A stretch of 64,000 nucleotides of DNA from positions 1 through 64,000 of the forward strand of contig NZ_JAAONZ010000025.1 of assembly GCF_011602365.1 (NCBI RefSeq), read 5' to 3'. Positions 54,716 through 63,255 of this stretch are shown here, one piece after another. The position numbers were made by a program, and so were the translations under genes. Below the pieces are notes generated by a model. It did no database searches, had not been told where the DNA came from, and worked only from the letters and a program-made list of their open reading frames with translations. The number at the start of each line of letters is the position of its first letter. Position 1 is the first letter of the stretch. This DNA comes from Pseudomaricurvus hydrocarbonicus. GTDB lineage: Bacteria; Pseudomonadota; Gammaproteobacteria; Pseudomonadales; Cellvibrionaceae.

Positions 54716-55768
54716 ATGGAAAAGCTCGCAAATATGAAGCAGGGAATACGAGAGCGTTGGAATGACTGGCGTGAGGATGTGCAGACCGGAGGTTGGGCGA
54801 TGCGCACGGTCATGATCGGTGTGCTTGTCTATCTTTTGCTCACGACAGCGTTGGGCTTTTTCTGGAGTTCGGAGCCGGATCGTTTTACGGTGCGAGAGTC
54901 GGTGGCAACCAATGCTGCCGGGCAGCCCATGTTGGTCGGCGTGGCGACCACATCGACGTTGATCAAGGTCATGGAAACGGTCCTGGATAAGCCCGGAGGC
55001 TTTCTGTCCAATGACATTTTTCCGCCGGGGGTGTGGATGGACAATGTCCCCAGCTGGGAATACGGGGTCATGATCCAGGTGCGTGATATGAGTAAAGCGA
55101 TGCGCGAAGCCTTTAGCCGCTCCCAGTCCCAATCCACGGAGGACATTTCCCTGGCGCGAGCCGAGTCGCGATTTAATTTTGATCACCGCAGTTGGGCCAT
55201 TCCCGCGTCGGAATCCGAGTATCGGGACGGTATTAAATCCATGCAGAATTATCTCGTGCGGTTGACCGATGAAGATCGCCACAATGCGCAATTCTTCGCC
55301 CGGGCTGATAACCTGCGTTACTGGTTAAAGACCGTGGAAAGCCGAATGGGGAGCTTGTCTCAGCGCTTGAGCGCCAGTGTCGGGCAGCGCCGTCTGAACA
55401 CTGATCTGGCCGGCGATACCAGTGCCCGGCAATCAACCTCAACCCCCAAAGAAATGGAAGTGAAAACGCCTTGGTCAGAGATTGACGATGTCTTTTATGA
55501 GACTCGTGGCAGTGCCTGGGCGCTGTTGCATTTCCTGCGTGCTATTGAGGTGGACTTTGCGGATATTCTGGAGAAAAAGAACGCCTTGGTGAGTTTGCAG
55601 CAAATCATTCGCGAGCTGGAAGCCACCCAGGAAAATGTCTACAGCCCGATGATTTTGAACGGCGGTGGCTTTGGTATGCTGGCCAATCATTCTCTGGTGA
55701 TGGCGTCGTATATCTCCCGGGCGAACGCCGGCATCACTGACCTGCGGGAACTGTTGTCTCAGGGCTAA
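54716..55768 (+). CDS. DUF2333 family membrane-anchored protein
   Basis: A 350-residue protein of a family found mainly in gammaproteobacteria, with no known function. One membrane helix near the N-terminus (about 29-50, TVMIGVLVYLLLTTALGFFW) is followed by a large periplasmic part. Conserved-looking blocks are GFLSNDIFPPGVWMDNVP and SRFNFDHRSWAIPASESEY, and a helical region to the end (QIIRELEATQENVYSPMILN). No catalytic motif is evident. Ribosome site weak (AAGG). Confidence 0.83.
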   Translation: MEKLANMKQGIRERWNDWREDVQTGGWAMRTVMIGVLVYLLLTTALGFFWSSEPDRFTVRESVATNAAGQPMLVGVATTSTLIKVMETVLDKPGGFLSNDIFPPGVWMDNVPSWEYGVMIQVRDMSKAMREAFSRSQSQSTEDISLARAESRFNFDHRSWAIPASESEYRDGIKSMQNYLVRLTDEDRHNAQFFARADNLRYWLKTVESRMGSLSQRLSASVGQRRLNTDLAGDTSARQSTSTPKEMEVKTPWSEIDDVFYETRGSAWALLHFLRAIEVDFADILEKKNALVSLQQIIRELEATQENVYSPMILNGGGFGMLANHSLVMASYISRANAGITDLRELLSQG

Positions 55769-55854
55769 GCCCCGGACAACTTGCCGAGCGGTGACACCGT
55801 GAAGACAGCGGCCCTCCCGGGCCGCTGTCTCTTCGTTACCCCTGACTGGCGCGC

Positions 55855-56853
55855 TTACCCCAATACTTCTTGCAAAATTTCCTGGTGTTGCTCTGGTCTT
55901 AGGCGCGGGCCAAACTGGCTGACCACCTGGGCCGAGGCGCGACTGGCCAATTGACCGGCTTGCTCGCAGCTATAGCCATGTGTGATGGCGTAGATGAACG
56001 CCCCGGCAAACATGTCGCCCGCCCCGTTGGTGTCGATGGCCTCCACCTGGTGTGGATTGATGTTCCAGGCGTTTTCTCCGTTCACGATCAACGCCCCTTC
56101 CGCGCCCAAGGTAATGGCAAAGGTTTTGGCGATGTCTTTCAGTGCGGCAACCGCTTCATCCAGGGTTTGCGTGCGAGTGAAGCCCAGCGCTTCGGCGCGG
56201 TTGCAGAACAGCAGATCCACGCCGTCACCGAGCATTTCTTTCAACCCATCGTGAAAAAACTCCACCATGGCCGGGTCTGACAGGCTGAGGGCTGTTTTGA
56301 CCCCGTTGGCTTCTGCTTGCCGGCGCAGATCGATCGCCGCAGCGCGGCCGCTTTCCGAGGAGACCAGATAGCCTTCGAGGTAGGCGTACTGGGACGATGC
56401 GATGGCGTCGGGGTGGAGCTCTCTGCTGGAGACCGATTCGCTGGCGCCAAGAAAGGTATTCATGGTGCGCTCGGCATCCGGGGTGATCATCACCAGGCAC
56501 TTGCCGGTTACGCCATTTTCCCGTTTCAGCTCCTGATGGTAGGTCACGCCGGCGTTGTTTAAATCCTGTAAATAGAAATCACCGTTGCTGTCGTTGGCAA
56601 CTTTACAGCTGTAAAAAGCCTTTGCTCCAAAATAGCTTGCGGCGATGATGGTATTGGCGGCGGAGCCGCCACTGGCGCGCTTCGAGGCGACCAGGTGGTC
56701 AGACAGATGCTCAATGATTTCCTGCTGTCGCTGTTCATCGACCAGCGTCATAACACCTTTATCAATATTGAGTTCGGCCAGGTTGTGATCGTTTACTTCA
56801 ATTTCCGTGTCGACCAGCGCCGCGCCAATGCCGTAAATGTGGTATTCAGCCAT
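55855..56853 (-). CDS. PfkB-family sugar/nucleoside kinase (adenosine kinase-like)
   Basis: Ribokinase-fold enzyme of 332 residues beginning MAEYHIYGIGAALVDTEIEV. It has the GGSAANT substrate loop, the SLSDPAMVEFF segment and the catalytic DTNGAGDMFAGAF motif (about 275-287, Asp general base). Bacterial homologues are annotated as adenosine kinases, but inosine or guanosine may also be used. I choose the ATG at 56853; the upstream extension has no resemblance. Divergent from mrcB. Confidence 0.85.
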   Translation of the reverse strand: MAEYHIYGIGAALVDTEIEVNDHNLAELNIDKGVMTLVDEQRQQEIIEHLSDHLVASKRASGGSAANTIIAASYFGAKAFYSCKVANDSNGDFYLQDLNNAGVTYHQELKRENGVTGKCLVMITPDAERTMNTFLGASESVSSRELHPDAIASSQYAYLEGYLVSSESGRAAAIDLRRQAEANGVKTALSLSDPAMVEFFHDGLKEMLGDGVDLLFCNRAEALGFTRTQTLDEAVAALKDIAKTFAITLGAEGALIVNGENAWNINPHQVEAIDTNGAGDMFAGAFIYAITHGYSCEQAGQLASRASAQVVSQFGPRLRPEQHQEILQEVLG

Positions 56854-57133
56854 AGTGTTTGTTGCCTTGTTAATTGGAGTGAGTCTGGTGGTCCGCACAG
56901 GTTTTGTTGAGGTGGTGGCCCAGCCATATTCGGGTTGTGTCTCGGACCGGGTCCGCAAGTAGAGTCCACGGGCTTGCGCGGCGGTTCATGATTCATGAAC
57001 CGGTACACATTTCGCTTAGGTGAAAAGTACTTTCACCGCAAATTGTGGAAATATAGCCAAAATGGCGCACGGCCCGAGTCGAAGGCTCTATTATGCCTTG
57101 TCTACCCTGTCAGAGTCAGTACACTTCCGCCCT

Positions 57134-59452
57134 ATGAGCCGACAACGTAAATCCAAACGCACCAAAAAATCTCCCCCGCCCTCTTTTCTCAGCCGCCTTT
57201 GGCGCTGGGTTCGATGGCCCATGGCTGCTCTTCTGGGGCTTTTGGTGCTGTGGGTCATCTATCTGGACATAGAAGTCAGAAGCAAGTTTGATGGCCGCAA
57301 GTGGGCCATGCCGGCGCAAGTGTATGCTCAGCCATTAGAGCTGTATCAGGGCAAACAATTGTCTCAAGCCAGTCTCGAGGAAGAGCTCAAGGCGCTGGAA
57401 TATCAGCCGGTGAGCCGCCCGACACGAGCGGGCCAGTGGCGTCGTCAGGGCCGTGTTGTGGAAATCATGACCCGCAGCCACAACACCGGGGGCCGGCAAG
57501 AGCCCGAGCGCACGCTGAGGCTGGAATTTCAGCAGGACCGCATTGCTCATTTTGAAGTCACCCGGGGGGATTCGACGTCACTGTTAGCCCTGGAGCCGGT
57601 GCTGATCGGCGGCATTTACCCCAAGCGTCAGGAAGATCGTGAACTGGTGCAATTGTCAGAGGTCCCGCCACTGCTGGGGGAGGCGCTGATTGCTGTGGAG
57701 GATCGAGCCTACGTACGGCACTTTGGGGTTTCTCCCAAGGCCATTGCCCGCGCCGCCTGGGTAAACTTTCAAAGTGGCCGGGTCGTTCAGGGGGGCAGTA
57801 CGCTCACCCAGCAACTGGTGAAAAATTTCTTCCTTGACGATAGCCGCGAGCTGTCGCGCAAGCTGACTGAAGCCATGATGTCGGTGCTGCTGGAAGTGCA
57901 TTACAGCAAAGCTGAAATCCTCGAAACCTACATGAATGAAGTGTATCTGGGGCAGAGTGGGCCGCGCGAGGTTCACGGCTTTGGGTTGGCGGCGAAGCAT
58001 TATTTTGGCCAACCGCTGTCGTCCCTGGATGTACCACAGCTGGCTTTGCTGGTGGGGCTGGTCAAGGGCGCCTCATATTACAACCCATGGCGTAATCCGG
58101 AGCGGGCCAAAAAGCGACGCGACCTGGTACTGCAGGTATTGCACGAGCAGGACTTGATTGATCAGGCGACCCTGCGCCGTTCGACCCGCTCCCCGCTGGC
58201 AATTGTCGACGCCAAGCAGCGCCGGTTGCACGATTATCCGGCGTTTATTGATCTGGTGAAGCGCCAGCTGCGTGAGGATTACAGCGACGAGGCGCTAAAT
58301 TCGGAAGGTCTGAAGGTGTTTACCACGCTGTCGCTACCGGCACAGCGGCAGGCTGAGCGAGCGTTGTCCCAGCGACTGACGGAGCTCGAGACCCGCTTTA
58401 AGGTCAAGGCTGACTCCCTGCAGGGGGCGGTGATCATCACCGCGGTGGGCAGCGGTGAGGTGGAGGCCGTTGTCGGGGATCGCAATGAAAAATTTGCTGG
58501 ATTTAACCGCGCCCTGGACGCCACCCGACCTATTGGTTCGCTGGTGAAGCCAGCGGTGTATTTGTCAGCCTTAAAACGCGATGAGCCTTATAATCTGGCA
58601 TCATTTGTTGACGACAGCCCAGTGGCAGTCGCAGGCCCGGATGACGATATCTGGAGACCCAAAAACTTTGACCGTACCGCTCATGGTGAGGTCATGCTGA
58701 TCGATGCTTTGAGCAAGTCCTATAATCAGGCAACCGCTCGACTGGGGATGACGGTTGGGTTGCACAAGGTCGCGGCTTCCCTGAAGGGTTTGGGGGTCGA
58801 AAAGGAGATATTCGAAGTGCCGTCACTGTTGTTGGGGGCGCTGGAATTGTCACCGGCGGAGGTTTCGAAAATGTATCATGCCTTTGCCAACGACGGTGTG
58901 GTGATGCCTTTGCGGGCTATCCGCTCTGTTGAAGACGCTCAGGGTCAGCGGTTAAATCGTTACCCGTTGACCCTGGGTGAACCGGTGGAGCCGGCAGCGA
59001 TTCAGCTGTTGCAATACGCTATGCAGGCAGTCATGGAAGAGGGGACGGGCCGCACAGCGTATCAGCGTTTGCCCCGGTCACTGGCCCTGGCTGGAAAAAC
59101 CGGCACCACCAATGACCAGCGGGACAGTTGGTTTGCCGGATTCAGCGGGCGCCACCTCGCGGTAGTGTGGGTAGGGCGTGATGATAATGGATCGACTCCC
59201 TTGACGGGGGGTACCGGAGCCCTGCAGGTGTGGACGGACATCTTTACCCGCTTGCCGACCGAGAGCCTGGATATTTTTGCCTCTCCCGATATAGAGTATC
59301 TGTGGGTGGATCGTGTCAGCGGTGGCTTGAGCGGCGAAAATTGCCAGGGTGCCAGACTGATGCCTTTTACAGCGGACAAGCGGCCGACAGAGCGTGCCGC
59401 GTGTGAATGGGTTGAACACCCGGTAATACATTGGATGAAAAGATGGTTTTAA
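57134..59452 (+). CDS. mrcB: Penicillin-binding protein 1B, bifunctional
   Basis: Peptidoglycan glycosyltransferase and transpeptidase on the outer face of the inner membrane. A basic cytosolic tail (RQRKSKRTKKS), one membrane helix (about 30-52), a UB2H-like domain (to about 150), the GT51 domain with VEDRAYVRHFGVSPKA and GGSTLTQQLVKNFFL, and the transpeptidase with SLVK (SxxK), SYN and KTGT motifs. 772 residues, close to Pseudomonas PBP1b. The ATG at 57134 starts the typical tail; the longer open frame is not homologous. The lpoB-type activator is not next to it by name, but a lipoprotein gene overlaps its end. Confidence 0.96.
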   Translation: MSRQRKSKRTKKSPPPSFLSRLWRWVRWPMAALLGLLVLWVIYLDIEVRSKFDGRKWAMPAQVYAQPLELYQGKQLSQASLEEELKALEYQPVSRPTRAGQWRRQGRVVEIMTRSHNTGGRQEPERTLRLEFQQDRIAHFEVTRGDSTSLLALEPVLIGGIYPKRQEDRELVQLSEVPPLLGEALIAVEDRAYVRHFGVSPKAIARAAWVNFQSGRVVQGGSTLTQQLVKNFFLDDSRELSRKLTEAMMSVLLEVHYSKAEILETYMNEVYLGQSGPREVHGFGLAAKHYFGQPLSSLDVPQLALLVGLVKGASYYNPWRNPERAKKRRDLVLQVLHEQDLIDQATLRRSTRSPLAIVDAKQRRLHDYPAFIDLVKRQLREDYSDEALNSEGLKVFTTLSLPAQRQAERALSQRLTELETRFKVKADSLQGAVIITAVGSGEVEAVVGDRNEKFAGFNRALDATRPIGSLVKPAVYLSALKRDEPYNLASFVDDSPVAVAGPDDDIWRPKNFDRTAHGEVMLIDALSKSYNQATARLGMTVGLHKVAASLKGLGVEKEIFEVPSLLLGALELSPAEVSKMYHAFANDGVVMPLRAIRSVEDAQGQRLNRYPLTLGEPVEPAAIQLLQYAMQAVMEEGTGRTAYQRLPRSLALAGKTGTTNDQRDSWFAGFSGRHLAVVWVGRDDNGSTPLTGGTGALQVWTDIFTRLPTESLDIFASPDIEYLWVDRVSGGLSGENCQGARLMPFTADKRPTERAACEWVEHPVIHWMKRWF

Positions 59453-60003
59453 AGCAGGTGTCAGGTCATGGTGGTTCGGTGGCGGCTCATTTCGACTCCC
59501 GGGGTTGTGCTGTGGAGACTGTCCTCAGAAAGCGCGGGCTTGTCATAGGCCGGTGGTCGGGGGTAAAACTGGCCAGCCTGTTGGCGGCGCTGATGATGAT
59601 TTCCGGTTGTCAGTCGACCCCGCCAGCCCCGATTGACTCTCGTTCCGAAAGCCCTTCCTACGAGGGTGGGGTCGCGCCCCCTCGGCCGTCCTCGCCGGAT
59701 GTCGAGGCTCCGAAACCGGTTCCCCGTGACGTCCCTCCCACCCCGAATGCTGCAGTTCAGACCATTCGGGCCGATGCCGAGCGGTACCTGGCCAGTCAGC
59801 AGTGGCAAAAGTCCATTGAGAAGGCGGAGCAGGGGTTGCGCATCGACCGCCGCAACGCGGAGTTTTACCGCATTTTGGGGGAAAGTTACCGCCAGCTCGG
59901 AGACATTTCCCAGGCATCGCGATTTGCCCGGCAGGCCCAGAGGTTTTGTCAGCAGCGCTGTGATGGCGTGGATAAGCTCTTGAATTCCCTCGACTTGGAA
60001 TGA
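59443..60003 (+). CDS. Small lipoprotein with a TPR, overlapping mrcB
   Basis: The C-terminal part has one tetratricopeptide-like unit (SIEKAEQGLRIDRRNAEFYR, LGESYRQLGDISQAS). Before it is a lipoprotein signal (LASLLAALMMISGC) and a Pro/Ser-rich linker. With ATG 59443 the signal would start too far in (about 45 residues), so a GTG at 59512 (VETVLRKRGLVIG) is a plausible true start. The layout (lipobox, Pro-rich linker, small C-terminal domain) recalls PBP-activator lipoproteins such as LpoA/LpoB and, more closely, Pseudomonas LpoP, which is a TPR lipoprotein encoded with ponB. I infer an LpoP-like role. Confidence 0.72.
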   Translation: MVLKQVSGHGGSVAAHFDSRGCAVETVLRKRGLVIGRWSGVKLASLLAALMMISGCQSTPPAPIDSRSESPSYEGGVAPPRPSSPDVEAPKPVPRDVPPTPNAAVQTIRADAERYLASQQWQKSIEKAEQGLRIDRRNAEFYRILGESYRQLGDISQASRFARQAQRFCQQRCDGVDKLLNSLDLE

Positions 60004-60055
60004 TTTTATCCACTGGTTTGAGAAAAAATCGGTGAACGGTTTTCCTTTCGGATAA

Positions 60056-60082
60056 AAGGCCCCAAAGGGGCTTGAGTTTTTT
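60056..60082 (+). terminator. Terminator of the mrcB-lipoprotein unit
   Basis: AAGGCCCC, AAA, GGGGCTT, GAG, then T6. The stem has one bulged G and a 3-base loop. It starts about 50 bases after the lipoprotein stop. Confidence 0.65.
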
Positions 60083-60097
60083 GTGAGCTGTGTCACA
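60082..60097. promoter_or_regulatory. CRP/Vfr-type binding site
   Basis: TGTGA-GCTGTG-TCACA: both half-sites match the CRP consensus (TGTGA-N6-TCACA) perfectly. Flanks are TTTT on the left and TTAG on the right. It lies about 226 bases before the DUF1631 ATG and directly on the T run of the upstream terminator. Confidence 0.6.
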
Positions 60098-60323
60098 TTA
60101 GTGAGTCGGGCAATGTACCCTGGGTTTAGTGATACCAAGACGGTGTAAAGCCAGTCCCACTGAACCCAAGTTCGCCCGGCTGTGTGACCGCTTACCTATC
60201 GATTTATGAAAGAGCGTCGCCACAAAGGCGTTGCTTGTCACCCGCTCGGTGATTAAACGCGACGCTTGTCAGGATGGGCCAGCCAGGTATGGGATTCCCT
60301 GAGTGTTATGGCCTGATGAAATC

Positions 60324-62813
60324 ATGGATGTGACGGATAAAGACTCTAAGCTTATGAGTAAATTGGGCTCCTCTGAATCAAACTCTCCCGGTGGTTTGAC
60401 CGACGCCACCATCATTGACTACCTGAAAGTATGTCAGTCGATAGTGGTAGAGCACGCCGGTGCGTGCTTTACCGCGTTTGTGAAAGCTCTGGACCGACAA
60501 TTGGCCGAGTTCGCAAGTAGCGCCAAAACCAATAGCGAGCAAGCCGACTTAGCGGAACAGAGGCGCCTGTTGCACGACTCCTTGCCCGAAATCGAACGCT
60601 ATTTTCTGGGTTATCTGGGTGAAGGGTTCATCAAATTCAAACGCCAAGAGCTGGCGACCACCACCGGTGAAGAAAAGTACCAGCAAGATATGCTGTCGTT
60701 GGTCGACAATGAAGACCTGGAAGAAACCATTGCTATTTCTTCCATTACCCAGCGCTCCGAAAACCACTACGCTGAGCAGCTGTGGGCAATGAACCAGCGC
60801 TTGTCCCTGTTAAACCGTGGACAAAAAGTGGAAGACCGCAGCAACCCCGCCGGCCCAGTGCAGTATTGTGAATCCCTGCGCAAGAGCCTCAAGCGCTCAA
60901 AACTGACGACTAAAAGTAAAATTATTGCCTACAAGATCTTTGACAGTGATGTCATGGTGAAATTGGCAGACCCTTTCGATGAGATCAATCAATTCCTGAG
61001 CAGCAAGGGAATTCTGGCGAACCTGCGTTACAGTCCTGTCTCTCAAACGGCGCCCTTGCCACACCCCGAATCCTCGCAGGCCCAAGACGCGTCCCCAGAG
61101 GTTCCCGTTGATGAGCCGGTTGGCGGCGGTCATGCCATAGAACTGCCCGCTGCAGCGATGTCGGCGCCATCGGGTTACATCAGCGGCCCGGATGCAACAC
61201 TGCCCACAGATCAATATCAGGGACAGCTGGTGGAGGCTATCCGCTCCTTGCAAGCTCACGTGGCAAGGGGGGCGGCCCCAAGCCAGACGCCACAGGGGGC
61301 ATATGCCCAGTCACCGGGCCTCTATTCTTCTCCACAGGGCTCTTCTCTACAGGGTTCTTCGCCCGCACAGGGTTCTCCTTTGCCGCCGGGGATGGTGCAG
61401 GGCGGTGGAGCCGCAGCCCCGGGCGGGCATCCGGCCGAAGTCTACAGCAATAATCAGCTGGTCGGGGCCTTGCAAAGCCTGCAGACGGAGGCGCTTGCCG
61501 TCACCGGGCAGCAATTATTGTCGGCTCAGCCCGGGAGCCTGGCACCCCTTCCTATTGCCGGCGTCACGGCTCAGTTAGTGAATCAACTGCAGGCAGAAGC
61601 TGACGGCAGCGATCAGGAAGTGGACCCGGTGGACATGCACACCATCGATTTGGTCGGCATGCTGTTCGATTACATGCTCTCGGACGATAACTTGCCCGAC
61701 TCGGTTAAGGCGCTGCTCAGCTACCTGCATACACCATTCCTTAAAATTGCCTTCATCGATAAGGGCTTTTTCGAGCAGACAGAGCATCCGGCTCGCCTGT
61801 TGCTCAACAATATGGCTGAAGCTGGTGTTAAGTGGGTCAGTAATGACGGCAGCAGCCAGTATGAAATCTACGACAAGATAAAGAGCATCGTCTCGAGAGT
61901 GTTGGAAGAATTCAAAAATGACGTTCGCCTGTTTGCGGAGTTGTTGCTGGAGTTCAGTGGTTACACCAAGAAAATTTCGCGTCGGCAGGAGTTGATGGAA
62001 CGTCGCGCGATGGAGAAGGTGCAAGGAGAGGAAAAGCTTCGGGAAGTTAAAATTCGTGTTAACGACGAGGTGCGCTCGCGCACTGACGGGCGCGAACTGC
62101 CGTCGGCGGTTTTGTTGATGCTGCTGCAGCCCTGGTCCGATTACCTGGCCTTTATTTTATTGCGCTATGGCGACACGTCCGACAGTTGGTTGCGTTCTAT
62201 TCAAATGGTGGAAGATGTGCTGTGGAGCATTGAGCCCAAAAACAACAATGCGGACAAAGCCCGGCAGCTGGAAATACAGGACCGGCTGCTGGATGGACTG
62301 GAAGTGGGGTTTGAAACTATTGGCTACGATCAGGCCAAAGGGAAAAAGTTACTGGAAGCCCTGTATACCCTGCAGAAAATGGCGCTGCAAAGTAGAGTGG
62401 TGGACCCGGCCCCTGAGCCCATGCGCAGTAAACTTGAGGCGATGGCGGCGGAAAAAGCCGGCCAGTTGCTTAATCAGGACGATCCACCCACACCGGAAGA
62501 AGCGCGTATGGTTGAAAACCTGAAAATGATTGAATTTGGTACCTGGTTTGAGTTTGACGGGGGCCGGAGACTTAAGGTGGCTTGGTATAACTCCAAAACG
62601 CTGCATTACATGCTGGTCGATCAGATGGGAAAAAAGGTGGCCATGAAATCAGGGCTGGAATTGGCCCGCAGTATGCTGTCGCACAAAGCAAAAGTAATCG
62701 CGGGCAGTTCGAAGCCGTTCTTTGAGCGCGCTCTGGAAAATATTTTCCAGAGCCTGAATGCGAAAGCGAAACAGGAAAAGCAGGACGCAGGGCAGGAGCT
62801 CGTCCATGAATGA
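60324..62813 (+). CDS. DUF1631 family protein
   Basis: About 829 residues, function unknown; homologues are sometimes labelled thymidine phosphorylase without basis. It has no membrane segment. A helical N-terminal part (to about 230), a long Gln/Ser/Pro/Gly-rich linker (about 300-400), a second helical part (VDMHTIDLVGMLFDYML onward) and a C-terminal beta-rich stretch (EFGTWFEFDGGRRLKVAWYN) that looks like a PilZ-type barrel. The motif QLV-A--SLQ occurs on both sides of the linker. It overlaps the following PilZ gene by 8 bases, so the two are coupled. ATG 60324 is preferred; GTG 60303 is possible and neither has a good ribosome site. Confidence 0.83.
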   Translation: MDVTDKDSKLMSKLGSSESNSPGGLTDATIIDYLKVCQSIVVEHAGACFTAFVKALDRQLAEFASSAKTNSEQADLAEQRRLLHDSLPEIERYFLGYLGEGFIKFKRQELATTTGEEKYQQDMLSLVDNEDLEETIAISSITQRSENHYAEQLWAMNQRLSLLNRGQKVEDRSNPAGPVQYCESLRKSLKRSKLTTKSKIIAYKIFDSDVMVKLADPFDEINQFLSSKGILANLRYSPVSQTAPLPHPESSQAQDASPEVPVDEPVGGGHAIELPAAAMSAPSGYISGPDATLPTDQYQGQLVEAIRSLQAHVARGAAPSQTPQGAYAQSPGLYSSPQGSSLQGSSPAQGSPLPPGMVQGGGAAAPGGHPAEVYSNNQLVGALQSLQTEALAVTGQQLLSAQPGSLAPLPIAGVTAQLVNQLQAEADGSDQEVDPVDMHTIDLVGMLFDYMLSDDNLPDSVKALLSYLHTPFLKIAFIDKGFFEQTEHPARLLLNNMAEAGVKWVSNDGSSQYEIYDKIKSIVSRVLEEFKNDVRLFAELLLEFSGYTKKISRRQELMERRAMEKVQGEEKLREVKIRVNDEVRSRTDGRELPSAVLLMLLQPWSDYLAFILLRYGDTSDSWLRSIQMVEDVLWSIEPKNNNADKARQLEIQDRLLDGLEVGFETIGYDQAKGKKLLEALYTLQKMALQSRVVDPAPEPMRSKLEAMAAEKAGQLLNQDDPPTPEEARMVENLKMIEFGTWFEFDGGRRLKVAWYNSKTLHYMLVDQMGKKVAMKSGLELARSMLSHKAKVIAGSSKPFFERALENIFQSLNAKAKQEKQDAGQELVHE

Positions 62814-63156
62814 ATTACCGAATTACGAGCAGCGTCAACTGGATCGTTATGAAGACGTAGGTAGCGTAGAAGTTTACGACACGAACAGTGACAGGTTCTT
62901 GGGCCGATTGGTGAATGTTCATGAAGCGGGGCTGATGATCATGGGGGAGGCCCCGATACGGGCTGATCATGTGTATCAGCTGGAGCTGTTTTGGCCGTCC
63001 CGAAAGGATCCGCGGGGGCACATTCAATTGGGGGTGGATTGCCTGTGGGTGCGCCAGTCAGATGATGACAGTAATCCGATGTGCTGGGCAGGGTGCCAAA
63101 TTATTGATTTGTCGGATAGCGCACGTGATCAGATCGCGATGTTGATCTCGCCTTAA
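62806..63156 (+). CDS. PilZ domain protein
   Basis: A 116-residue stand-alone PilZ domain, the c-di-GMP receptor fold. RxxxR is present at the N-terminus (R10-Q-L-D-R14). The second motif, (D/N)xSxxG, reads N-V-H-E-A-G, so the Ser is replaced by His. AGGAG lies 7 bases before the ATG, inside the end of the DUF1631 gene; the overlap with it is 8 bases. Domain length is normal. It probably binds c-di-GMP, but possibly weakly. Confidence 0.88.
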   Translation: MNELPNYEQRQLDRYEDVGSVEVYDTNSDRFLGRLVNVHEAGLMIMGEAPIRADHVYQLELFWPSRKDPRGHIQLGVDCLWVRQSDDDSNPMCWAGCQIIDLSDSARDQIAMLISP

Positions 63157-63177
63157 GGGTTTATTTCTCAACGCCGT

Positions 63178-63216
63178 CAGGACCTGCACCGGGTTTTCGG
63201 TCAAGCGCAGGTCCTG
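63178..63216. terminator. Inverted repeat between the PilZ gene and hemL
   Basis: CAGGACCTGC and GCAGGTCCTG pair perfectly over 10 bases with a 19-base loop, between two convergent genes. No long T run follows. Confidence 0.45.
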
Positions 63217-63255
63217 CGTCCTTTGGGTTTGTCTGGGGTATAAAGATTTTATTTT

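Larger units (their letters stand above)
60004..60323. other. Regulatory gap before the DUF1631 gene
   Basis: 320 bases holding a terminator-like hairpin (60056-60082) and a CRP/Vfr-type palindrome (60082-60097). No convincing -35/-10 pair was picked out. A GC-rich imperfect repeat (GCGTCGCC..GGCG near 60215-60245) is weak. Confidence 0.5.
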
